Shown here: positions 45,501-57,500 of the stretch, one piece after another
Layout of the letters: each line of letters begins with the position of its first letter
How positions within the stretch are numbered: position 1 is the first letter of the stretch
Source of the DNA: Annona cherimola
Taxonomy: Eukaryota > Streptophyta > Magnoliopsida > Magnoliales > Annonaceae
Reading direction: 5' to 3'
DNA length: 64,000 nucleotides
NCBI GenBank assembly: GCA_030490835.1
Contig: CM059971.1
Coordinates: 26,033,817 to 26,097,816 of the forward strand
Translations under genes and position numbers: made by a program
The notes under the pieces: generated by a model
The model's input: only the letters and a program-made list of their open reading frames with translations
What the model was told of the DNA's origin: nothing
The model's database searches: none

Positions 45501-48500
45501 TTATAATCTTATAAAAAAAAATTTGTTAATCATGTTGCACCTGCATCTCCCATGCACTTCTATGTCTCAATTGGTATATTATCTAGGCCTAAAGCCTTTT
45601 CTGTTTTAATTTTTTTTAGAGCTTCCTTTATTTTAGATATTCAAATTTTTGGGAAATAACTGATATTCTTATTTTCTTCTCTATTTAAACCAACGTCTAA
45701 TGTTAAATGTTCGTGTGAGGTATTATTTAGTAAACTATAAAAATAATTTTTCCATCTGTCTTTAAAATCATCATCTTTGACTGAACTTTTTAGTCCTGAC
45801 TTTTAATACATCTAATATGTGTTAAATTTTTGCCTTTATTTTCTCTTAATTTAGTCTACTTAAAAATATCTTTTTCATCTCGTCTAGTTCCTAATCTGTC
45901 ATATAAGTTATTATAAGCTTTGTATTTAGCATCGCTAATGATCTTTTTAGTAGTTTTTTTTGATAATTTGTATTATTGTAAGTTTGTATCATTTTTATTT
46001 CTTTGCCATATTTTAAACTTTTCTTGTTTAGCATTTATACCTTTTTGAACATTCTTATTCTACTACCAAGTTCCCCTATGTGAGGATCTACGATTTTTAT
46101 ATATACCTACGATACTTTGTCTTACTCCTTTTATGTTAGTTGTCATTTTATCCCACATTGATTCTACTCCATCTTCTTGTATGTCCTATTTCCCTTCGTC
46201 TATCAATTCTTTTACCAAAAAGTTTCATGTTGTTTCCCTTTAAATTCCACCATTTAATTTTTGAAATTATATTGCCTTTAGGTTTTGTTGACTCTTTTGT
46301 GTATATATGTCCATAGCTAATAACCTCTCCTGCATAGCTAAGCTCTTACTTTAGATAACCTTACAATTAATATAAATGAATCTATCCAATTTTCTTATAA
46401 GGAAGAAATCTATTTGGCTAGAATTGGTCCCACTCTTGAAAGTTATCAAGTGTTCATCTCGTTTTTGAAATAAGGTGTTTACTATAACCAAATCATATGC
46501 TATAGCAAAGTCCAAAATGATATTTCTCATTTCATTCCTTATTCCAAAGCCGAAACATCCATGACTTCTCTCATATCGTATATTCTCTTTTCCTACATGT
46601 CCATTTAAATCTCCACCTATCATAATCTTTTTCTGACTAGGTATCCTTTGCATAACATTTTCTAAGTCATTCCAAAATTACTTCTTGATTCTATCATCTA
46701 ATCCTACTTGTAGTGCATAAGCACTAATTACATTTTTGACCTCTACACCTAATACAAGTTTTATTTGAATAATTCTATCGTTTACTCTATTGACATCTAC
46801 AACTTTATTTATGAATTTATTATCTACTATTATCCCTACACTATTTTTATTATCATCCTTTCTTATATACCATAATTGGAATCCATTAATCTCTTTAGCC
46901 TTTTCTCCTTTCCACCTAGTTTCTTGAAGACATGATATATTAATTCTTCTCCTTTTTGTAACATTTACTATTTTCATACTTTTCCTTGAAAGAGTCTCAA
47001 CATTTCATGACGCAAAACGGATCTTGTGTTTTGTTACCACCTTTTTCCCTAAACCACGTCCATAAAGGCATGAGAATCTTTGTCGACTTCTCGCCACAAC
47101 CGAACGTTGTTGTGGCGCGTCGCTTGACGAGCTGCATATATGTCAATTAAAATGCTCGCTTTTAACGCAAGTATACGTGCCGAATCAAGTAATAAAGAGT
47201 GAGTAGAGTATTGTTCCCATGAGGAATTGTCTAACTTGATTATTAATCAGTTTAATTGCTTTCGGTGAGTAGAAAATTCTGGGTTTGGAATTTAAAACTA
47301 AAACTATCAAACACGGTAAGAAAATAGAACAGAGTCCGCAGAATAACTGGAATACTAGAAACGAGTATATCAATCGAGGATGGTAGATGGATAGCTCGGA
47401 ATCCTTGAATCTAAACTATATTACATTAGTCCCTTTCCATTAGATTGTGCATGGATTTACTAGTCCAAGTTCAATAATCTTTATGTCTTCCAATGTATAT
47501 AAAACTAATTACACTTTATTCAATTGCTATGTTTCCATACTATTAAATAAAGTGGAATTGATAAATTCATACCCTGTTTGTTGACTACATAGGGTTTAAC
47601 GGTATATTCCTATTCATTAAACAACTTGTTGGTCCCGAGTTAATGGCAAAACCCAAAAGGGGAGGGGTGAATTGGGTTCTTATAAAATTCTTCGGTAAAT
47701 TAAAACTTAACCCCTTGAAAGCTTAATCCCCTTGATTGAAACAAATAGAGAGCAATGAAGTAATGAAAACAATAAAGTAAAACAGTAGGTAAGATTTATA
47801 GTGGTTCGGGCAACCTCTCCCGACTCCACTCTTCCAAGCTCACACACCGTTGTGACTTAGGTTCCACTATGTATTCCGCGAATACACTTAGAGTCTCCGC
47901 TCTCTTCTAGATTCTAGCTCTAGGGGGCATACACAATCAGAGCCTATGCTCTCTTCTAGATTCTAGCTCTAGGGGGCTTATACAATTGATACAAGTAGAT
48001 GATGAGTTTAACTTCAATCACAACTCTACTTGCAACGTCTTGGTTTGTTACAACAAACTCAAACCAAGCACCAAGAACAAAGAATAATGAAAATAAGAAA
48101 GATCTACACTTTACTGAGTTGTGTAGGCAAGTTTCAGCTTGAGGAAGAATCTGTAGAAGCAACCGGTTGTATATCGTTGAAGCTACTTGCAACTTGAAGC
48201 TTGTTCTTCCTTTGAAAGTGTATAGATCACTCAAATTTAGAGAAAAGCAAATGGGAGCTCTTGTTTGCACTTCTTTCCTCTCTTTAGGCTATGTAGTGTG
48301 TGTTTTCACGTTTGCTTGAGTGTCTATTTATAGAAGGGGGAAGATTTGAACGTTATAGAAGTGGTTGGCGCGCAATAAATGTTCCAACGTTCAAAAATTC
48401 GAACGTTACTTCCCCAAGTCGCAGGTGGAGTCGACTTCGTCTGCGACTTGGCTTCCCAAGTCGTAAGTGGAGTCGACTTCGTGTGCGACTTCACTTCTGT

Positions 48501-51500
48501 AGTTTCCAAGTCTGAGTCTGGGTCGACTTGGTTTCAGACTTGAACTCAAGTCGATCTTGGAGTCGACTTGGGTTGCGACTTGACCAATTCTTTGTACCAA
48601 AAACATTTTGATCATGTTTGATTTTCTTCTATCTTGCTTAGCTTCTTTCCTTCAATCATTTTCATTTTGGATTGGCTTCATATTTTGTATACCTTGTGAG
48701 TTTTGGAGATCTTGAAAACTTGTATGGTTGATTTGCCTTTGATTCATGCACCTTGCTTTCTTTTGATATTAGTCTTCATATCTTGAACTTCATCTTGAAA
48801 TATGCTTGAAGCTTTGCTTTGGACTTGAGAAACTTAAGTTGATAATGAGCTTGCACCTTTGATTTGGTCTTGAGAAAACTCAAGTTAATCTTGAAATGAG
48901 CTTGAAACTGAGTCTTGAACTTTGAAGACCTCAAGTCGATGTTGGAGTCAACTTCGTCTGCGACTTCACCCAAGTCGCAAACAGGAGTCGACTTCGTCTG
49001 TGACTTCGGTATTTTTCTGCCCCAAAATCAACTCTGGAGTGATTTTGCCATCTCAAGTAGATGCTGGAGTCGACTTCATCTGCGACTTGGCTTCCCAAGT
49101 CGCAAGTGGAGTCGACTTGGCCTGCGACTTTACCTGCTTTCCTTCCATTTTCAAATCTGGTCGTGAGGTTCATTTTGGAGTCGAGGATGGAGTCGACTTC
49201 ACCTTAAGTCGAAGTCCAAGTCGTCTTGGAAATCGACTTGGCTGTTTTCATTTCTTAAAACATTCAACATAATCATCAATATTCACTTTATACTCAAATT
49301 TAACTTTGTTAATCATTAAAACTCATGCTTTGGTCAATTTTGTTTTGTTTTAGACATTGTTTCCAACACAACTCTCCTTAACAAAGAGGAAACCTATGCC
49401 CTACCCATGGATCTAGCAGAGATTTTTCTTTTTCAAGGATTAATCAAACAATTAAATCATCTTACAAGGTAGCTAATCTTGTAAAAAGCATTAAACCACA
49501 TATGCAAGGGTAAATCACATACACAATCATATAGAAAATCAAATATTCATTCCTGAATCTTAAAGAACCAATATAATATAGTTAGATGTCAATTCATCCT
49601 AACTATCCATTTAAAGGAAAGTTGGTTCAAAGACATGATATAAAAATCCTATACATCCATTATTGTAAGTATCCAGAAAAGCAGAGAAAGAAAAATAGAA
49701 GGATGAGAGAAAATTGGTTTTCCGGCGGTTTCCACAAACGGGCTTGAATCTTCTTTTCAATTTGCGCTTAGATCGAGTTCGTTCCTTCTCCGGGTGTCTA
49801 TTCCGTCTGGGTTTTCTCTCTTTCGCGCGTGAACCCCTTGGTTTCTATTTATAATTTTGATTTGTATAGCACACGTATAGAAATCCGCGCGTACGGATGC
49901 ATTGTGGGCGCCTAGGTGCCAACTCTCTGTGTGCTGGGTAACTTAGAAACCTTTCTGGATGCCCTAGGAATTCATGTCTTAGCACCTAGGCGCCAACTCC
50001 CTGGATGCTTCGTGACTTGGAAACTCTTCTGGAACACCTGTATGATCATGCCGTGGCGCCTAGGCACCAACTCCTTGAAAGCTTTTGTGACTTGTGACCT
50101 CGAAAACCCTTTTGGACTTATCTGCATGTCGGTGAAGTGGCGTAGGCGCCAACTCTCTGGAAGCCTTTCGTTATGTGAGTGTTGGAGATTTTGGCAAAGG
50201 CCTGTAGGGTGCTCTCTCACTTGACTCTGTTCTGCATTCGACTCGCCCGCACGACTGTAATTTGCCCGTCCTTCCTGCAAAAAATGAATAAACCAAATAA
50301 ATGAAATGAAAATGCCTAATTTATGCTAAAAAGCATAAAAACCATGTAATGCTCCTAAAATACAGAGCGAGTGAAAATTAAGCTAAATTAATGCAAACTA
50401 AGCCTAATCTCTTGGACTAACGTGCAAATATAGTCTGAAATGGGTCATGATAACTCACATTTTTACGAGTTATCATCGCTTCCGGAGAGACACCCATGGA
50501 AATGTGACACAATAAAAACATTTACCCATGAAATGGCCTATTATGCCACCACCCATTTTGTGATTTGTGAATGGGTGGAAATCCAGTTTCAGTCTATGGA
50601 CAATCAACTGATAGTTGCTTTAATTGACCATCTTATAAAAAATTAACAATATTCATCTCCAGTCTTGTATAATCTTGTATCTGAGACAAGCATAAGCTGA
50701 TATGAGAAGGTCATGCTGAGTTTTAGGGAACTGCAGGATAGTTTTGTGACTTCCATCCTGCATCAACTAGAGTTTCAAAAGTTAATCAAGGAAATTAGTC
50801 AAACAAGTTAATTTGGCTCAAATTGTCAGTCCAAATAAATTAAAGCAAATGCTTGATTAATCATGTTGTGTGGTATCCTGACTTCACATCAATCATTAGA
50901 AAACCCCTCAAATTTACTATAATTCTTGTTTCTTGAAGTCAATAAATATCCAATTCTAGCTTTAGCAGACTATTAGTGGGGTCGAAAGACAGGGAGTTGG
51001 AAAAACATATAGAATTTAGTGAGGAGAGTAGTCTTCACAAGTGATCTTAAGTGAATTTTGGAAACAGCAGAAAAGAAAATTGTGCTGAAAGAGGGTTCAT
51101 AATGTCTCAAAAAATGAAGCTTGGATTGAACAAACTTGCACTTCATGGATCATGGTTATTGTAAGCACATGAATTTGTTCATCTTCTACAGTGAATGCTA
51201 GTATATCCAACATGAGCTGCATATCCATCACTTGAGGTCCTAACAATAAGAGACCTAGGAAGGGCAAGATGTATGCTCTTGTAACTTTTGGAGAGGTGGT
51301 TTTTGTGACTTAAACCTGTGCAGGTGGCAACCCTTCCTTGTGAATCCTTGAGTTTCCTGAGTATGTCATATGGGCGAGGCAGTGCCCAACCTTCTCTTTA
51401 TTATTAATACGTGAACCTACCTCTTAATGGAAAACTGGACTCTGGGGATAAACTATCTAGAAGAGCAAATTTTTTAATAGGGGCCCATGGACTCTAGTCA

Positions 51501-54500
51501 CATGTAGCTTTCACATAGTTTCATTGGCTGGTGGTCTTTTGACGGGGAATCCATTGGCTGCAAAAATTAGGATTATTTATTTTTTGCATTTCATGGGCAT
51601 CCATTTTTTTTTTTCTTTTTTAAATTTTGTTACAATTTCCTTTAGTTGGGGTTCTATTATGATTTCTTGGCTAGGGATTTGTTATAATTTTGAGTTTTAG
51701 TAAATGTAAATTTCTATAGAACTCCCATGACAAATATTCTGCATGTTGTTTGCAATTGGAAATCCAAGCAAACCTAGATCGTGTTTTCTTATTAGAAGCA
51801 TTGAATATAGATCAGCAACATTCTTTCATACTACAGCTAGATACATCTCAATCTCAACTCACTTCGACAAATCTACTTGGTCTTCAACATAAAATATAGA
51901 ACACAACCAGCATCTCTTCAAGACTAATCATAGTGAAGAGGAGGGGCAACTTCTCTTCTTTGATACAATTGGTCCTTTTCTTTGGGTATCCAGTTTCTGT
52001 TAGCATTGGAACCCATTCTTATTGCTTCCCCAAGTATATGCAATTGTGAATCTTGTTATGCTAGAGAAGATGAGACTTGAGAGCCACTTGTGGGTTTTTA
52101 TCAAGCAATGACAAGCAACCAGATAGATTTCTAAGTTTTTTTTGTTGATTTTTCTTAATAAAAAAAAATTAACAAGGGCCATTTTCATATTTGGCCACAT
52201 ATGTATGAAATTTTGAATATGACCACAGACTTTCGATAATATCAAGTATGAATACATATTTTATCATTGCGTTTCAAATACGATCATGCTGGTTTTCAAC
52301 ACACAATAAGGCTTATCCAAAATATAGCTACTAATTTTGACCCTAATCTCCAAAATATACTTATTATATTTTAAAAATTCTGAATATAGCCACTACAGAT
52401 TGCATTTAGTCTCAAATATGCCCATTCCATCATGGACGAGACTAACCTCCACTGGCTAATATGTCAAATTACTAAGATGCCTAATCGCTTTAGGGCTGGA
52501 TTGAAGCACTCTAATGCTAAATCATCGTTGCCCTAATTCACACAAGAGCCCTAATTCATTGTTACCCCCAATTCCATTCCCTTTTCATATTGTTTTTTTT
52601 TTTACTGTCGTCGGCACCTTTGTCAAGTTGTTCCTTCTCTCTTATCCTCCCTCCATTGTCAAGGACGTGCTGTTATTGATGAACTATGCGAACCCAACAT
52701 TATTGATGACCTCAATTATCTATTTCATCATTGTGATTAGCCGGAGCTATAGGTTTTAGACGTAATTTTTTTTTTATATAGCAGCATTTTTCTTCACACA
52801 GAATGGAAGTAGGTTCTATATCGTTCTCCACAACGGTAATGGAAGCAAGGGGAATTGATTGGTGAGGATGGCTGGAGATGGATTCTAGTAGGTTTAAGTA
52901 GTGGTGTGGGGCTTATTTGATTTTTGCCATAATGGAGAAGATCAACGGTGTGTGGTGAAGAGGGAGCATCATTGGTTCTCCATGATTATTGGTTTCTGGA
53001 GTTGTTGAAGAAGATGCTGATCGGCAGTCAGTTTTTTGGTGGTTTGCGATTGGATAAGTTAATGTGGAGATGATAATGCGGTATGGATTGGATGAGTTGA
53101 TGGGCTTTGTGGCAATGCCAACATTTGTTTTCTAGGAATTGCCTAGATTTGAAGAGGAGCATTGACAAATTCTTTTTTGCTATATTTGGGATGAAGCTTC
53201 AAATTAAATCATGGTGGTTTGTTGGATTAGTGATTAGCGTCTTGCCGAAGTAGATGAAGATGGTGGCATGATCGTTGTTGGGTGTTGTTATTGCCGGCAA
53301 GCAACTCCAATTGAAAGGGGGGTTGTGCATGGCAGCTTTGTTTGGCGAAGATGAACTTCTAGTGTGATACTCCGCCCATATAGCAAACTCTGTGCATAAT
53401 TGAACAATTCCGTTCATAAAACAAAGAAAAGTGGACCTATTCTATGCCCAATAAGTATCAGTACGCAATTTGATGGGAGTTAGTTTTGATTTTTATGAGT
53501 TAATGCATAAATACTTGTTTATCATTCAAACGATCCGTTCCTCATAAATTTTTTTATTCATTCCTCTTCCCCTATGAACCTTTCAATCTATGGCTAAAAT
53601 CCGATAAAAGGTAACAATATTATGAAGACAATCAGCACATTTTACATTTCGACACTGAAGTGATTTCTGGTATTTAATCTCTCTTTCTTTAATTTTATGC
53701 CCATTGGTGTTCCAAAAATACCCTTCCGTTTTGCAGATAAAGTTGCAAAAATAAGAGCTTGAATCCATGAAAAGTCATTATTGGCTAATTTATTCCAACT
53801 TGTTGGCTATATATAGAGTCTTGAATAAGAGCAAACAAAGCAGGTGCCTCGTATTAGGGAATTTAAAAAATGTCTTCTCGGTTTTGGTTTTGGTGGGGGG
53901 TTGGGGGGGGGGGGGGTGTGGAGGGAGGGGTTTGTCTATGTTATGTCTACTTTAAAAGATCTCTTTCCTAAGATTCCTGTTTGGTCCATTTATTTGTATC
54001 TCTCCAGTCAATATTCTATTTCTATTTGTTCAGTGGATCATCATTAGGACCAGGACCATGATACTTGCTGACCATCGATGAACCAACCGGATTAACCAGC
54101 CAAAATTTACTTTAGTCATTATGTATTGAATAGAGGCAAAAGGCTCTGTAACGGTTGAATGATAATAAAAAGTCATAGCAGAACTAGTGGCTACATGTAC
54201 TAAAAAATAAGTGTAATCATCCCAGACAATAAAATATGTTGACATTGACATGGAGAGGAACATATTTACTAGTCATATCATTTGCAATCACCTGAATCTC
54301 GAGATTCTTCTCGAACCAATCATATACATTATTGAGATAGGTAAACCAAATAGACTCCTTGCGAAGAACCACGTATGAGAATTTGATCTCGTATATGCAC
54401 ATGTGCAACTACTTTATGCAATCCAAGTTGTAGGATTCATGCGATGATGTCTAGGAAGCAATGAATTTCCTAGATAGCCATAGATTTCGTGTAGGCATCA

Positions 54501-57500
54501 ATTCCAACAATAGATATACATAAAAATTCAAAAGATTTTAAATGCATCTAAAAGATCTAAAAGAGGTTCCTTCTTTCTCTTGTGGACATTTGTAGATAGG
54601 GAGGATGACTTTTCATTTAATTTTTTATTGAGAAGTGATCCTATTAGCCTGGGCTAAGCAAATGCACCACTTAGCCCACCTCAAAAAACCCATTTAAAAA
54701 TATTTTTTTGCTTTTTTTTCACACACTCGTTTATCTAAGTGTATTTAACATATAAACTAAGTTTTACCATTTTTGGATATAAACCAAGTTTTACCATTTT
54801 TGGATACATGTATATATTTTTTTGAGATTTTTAAATATCTATGTATACATGTGTTTAAAATACCCCTATGTTTAAAAATATTTAAAAAATATATACACAT
54901 ATCCAAAAATGATAAAACTTTGTTTATATGTTAACTACACTTGGATAAACAAGTGTATGAAGAAAAATCATAAAACAATATTTTTAAATAGGTTTTCGAG
55001 ATGAGCTAAGTGGGACATTCGCTTAGCGCGGGTTAATATGATCATTCTTTTTTTTATTATTATTATCTTACACAAGGGGTATTATGAGCATTTATGAAAA
55101 TTTAACCAGCATTTAACCCAAACTGTTAACTTACCTAACGGTCTGTGACAAAATGGACATATTTGGGCTTAAATGCGAATGTAGTGGGTATATTTAGTAT
55201 AGAAGAGTAGCGAGCATATTTGGTATAAGCCTACGATAAATCAAATGACAATGTTGTCATTTTTTTTTTTTCAATTATTTGCCACATATGTATTTTATGT
55301 TTTCAATGATATCAAATGATGAAAAACAAGTGGTCATACTTGATATTATTGAAAATATGTGGCTATATTTAGAATTTCATGTAAAATATGTGGTCTTATA
55401 TTTAAAAAAGTCTCACAAGATAACCCCCTTTGAGTTTTATTTGATATTACTGAAAACGTGTGGTCATATTTAGAATTTCATATAAATGTGTTTATATATT
55501 GAAGAAGACCCTGCAAAACAACAACTACGGTTTTTGGGTTAGGATTTTCGTGCTTTTATGAAAAAATCCTCTAATTTTTTTTATTTGAAATAAAGCCTAT
55601 CTTATTTTTGTAATAGTCCTTGGGTTTTGAAAGAATACAAACTAACTATGTGGGATCTTTTATTACATGCTGCACCCCTCCCCTTGCCTAAGAGTTTGAA
55701 GTGTATAGAAGTGCTTTCGAAGTACTTCATAAAACCCCTTGAATTCAAAAAAAAAAAAAAAAAAAAAATGTTAGACAATCCAAATTTTTAAAATTTTAGA
55801 AACTCTTCAGGCTCCTTTTAGCCTAGCAATGAGATTTCAGTAGTTAAGAAAAGCAATTTTATTTTAAGAACTTTCGTAGAAAGTGTCATGGAAAAATGTT
55901 GTTAAGTGTTTAACATTATCATAAAAAAAGTACTTTTAATGTTAACTATGTCTTTGGCCTAGAGAGAGAGAGTTTCTTTTGAAGTACAAAATTACTAAAC
56001 TAGACATGAGGAAGTGATTTTTAATTTAACTTGTTAGTAAGGCCTGTTTGGCCGGGTTGACTGAATACGGCATGTCACGCATATTTTATTATTATTTTTT
56101 TTTTTGAAAAAAGAAACAAACTTGGATTTCAAGCTTTGAAGTTTATGTACTTATCTTGTTTTTGTTTTTGTTTTTTTTTTTTGCATTCTAATGGATTTTT
56201 TTTTTTTTTTTGAAATTAAAAGCTAGGCCAAACACCCATTAAAAGAGAAAAAGTGTTCGTGCTTTCTACATTCAAAATGCATGGCCAAACATGCCTTAAG
56301 TCATGGTCACAAAATTAAGCTTTCTCAAAATAATTATTGGGAAAGATTTTCTACATAAGGACCACCCTTATTTCACTTGAATTATTGAAATAAATATTTT
56401 GATTAAATGAATAAATCAAAATAATTTTGGAAATCTTATGCTCATAGGAATGGATTATATAATATTTTTATATTTAATTTTTTTACTTATATAGTTTTTG
56501 TTTAAATGGATGAACGATATGCTTATTTGTCATCCATGGCAAAACTTGAGTAGAGTTGCATTGTCACCATCTAGCTTATAAAATTCATATGTCTATTCTG
56601 TTCATAATTTGGATGGGATGGGGATGAAATGAGGATGGAATGAAATATCTCCTTTTCCAACAACACTTTTTACATGTCGCATCGTTATCTCATCCTCATC
56701 CAATCCAAGTATTGAATAGGTCATTTAGTTTTTTAGGGAATTTTTGTGTTTTAGGTATGAAGAGGTAAGGATCGGCTTATGCAATCCACATAATTTGAGC
56801 TTCCTTGGATTGTATAAGCATCAAATTTGAGCTTCTCTGCAATCACAAAAAATTACAATTGTGATTCTTGAAACTGGTGCCAATTTTTTTAATTGTAAAA
56901 AAGCCCGATCTGGTGGTGCAATTGCCAGTCCAAATGGAGAGCCTTAGTCATAATTTGGCAATGAGAAAAGGCTGGCCTGCACCCCGCGGCCGGTTTAAAA
57001 CACTTAACTCACTATTAACTATAATGCTTGTCCGTAAATACTGAGTTTTCATGGATTGGGAGGTATTTTTTTTAATTCAAGTATAAATCTTCGTATTTAT
57101 CACTGAAATTGCAGCTGTTAGTGAATATGTAACTGAAAATCTCACAATAAATGGCAAGTATCAGATGAAGGATGAAACTTAATCAATACTTTAAGGAAGT
57201 CTTTCCAGTCCATATTTAAAAATAAATAACTAAACATTTTCCCCTATGGAACCATAAACAGTCTGTAACCCATTTCCATTCACTTGTAACTTCACTCTCA
57301 AAATTCACTTTGATCAAAGTTTGGATCAAAATGAATTTTGTCTTTTGTAAATGGTTCAAATTAATTTTTTTGTAAATAAATAAATATATATAGTAATAGG
57401 TTGTTATTTAGTTAACTAACAACCTGGTTGTATACGATCAGCATCCCATCAAATATACCTCAAATTGATGTTTTCTATTTGAAATCCATGTCTGAATCTT

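Larger units (their letters stand above)
44131..47124 (-). mobile_element. RTE-type LINE, degenerate
   Basis: Minus-strand non-LTR element. Its 3' end carries the CCCACCTAGGTGGG-type terminal sequence (about 44155) common in plant RTE LINEs, followed by short ATG-type repeats. Coding remnants of endonuclease and reverse transcriptase cover 44489-47020, close to the usual 3.2-3.3 kb length. The outer solo LTR begins at 47125 and may have inserted into its 5' part, so the element could resume at 50481. Confidence 0.85.
47125..50475. mobile_element. Outer solo LTR (about 1.6 kb) interrupted by another solo LTR
   Basis: Begins TGACGAGC, ends GAGTTATCA, and is flanked by identical TCGCT at 47120-47124 and 50476-50480. 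Without the inner insertion it is about 1.6 kb. It contains no coding domain and has the TG...CA ends and 5-bp target expected of a solo LTR. On the minus strand the start (TGATAACTCG with an inverted GAGTTATCA nearby) resembles known plant LTRs; the superfamily cannot be settled from an LTR alone. Confidence 0.75.
52175..55512. mobile_element. Long-TIR DNA element (Mutator-like by structure), non-autonomous
   Basis: About 3.3 kb with inverted repeats of roughly 280-400 bp. Left blocks CCACATATGTATGAAATTTT, AATAAGGCTTATCC and CCACTACAGATTGCATTTAG recur inverted near 55490, 55230 and 55180 (for example AATTTCATATAAATGTG, GGTATAAGCCT and AAATGCGAATGTAGTGG). The inner 52460-54630 has no recognised protein. 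No clear 9-bp target duplication found. It carries the MITE at 54631-55049. Confidence 0.65.

Noticed and set aside
48300..49272. Overlapping ORFs of up to 116 codons on both strands
   Set aside because: Produced by the AAGTCGACTT minisatellite in the inner solo LTR.
49916..50280. Two opposed 102-codon ORFs
   Set aside because: They overlap the 75-bp repeats of the outer LTR; no known protein features.
52514..52759. 81-codon ORF within the long-TIR element
   Set aside because: Hydrophobic low-information text from pyrimidine-rich DNA; no recognisable family.
55600..55768. A SINE ending in the poly(A) tract at 55747
   Set aside because: No A/B boxes and no target duplication around the tract.
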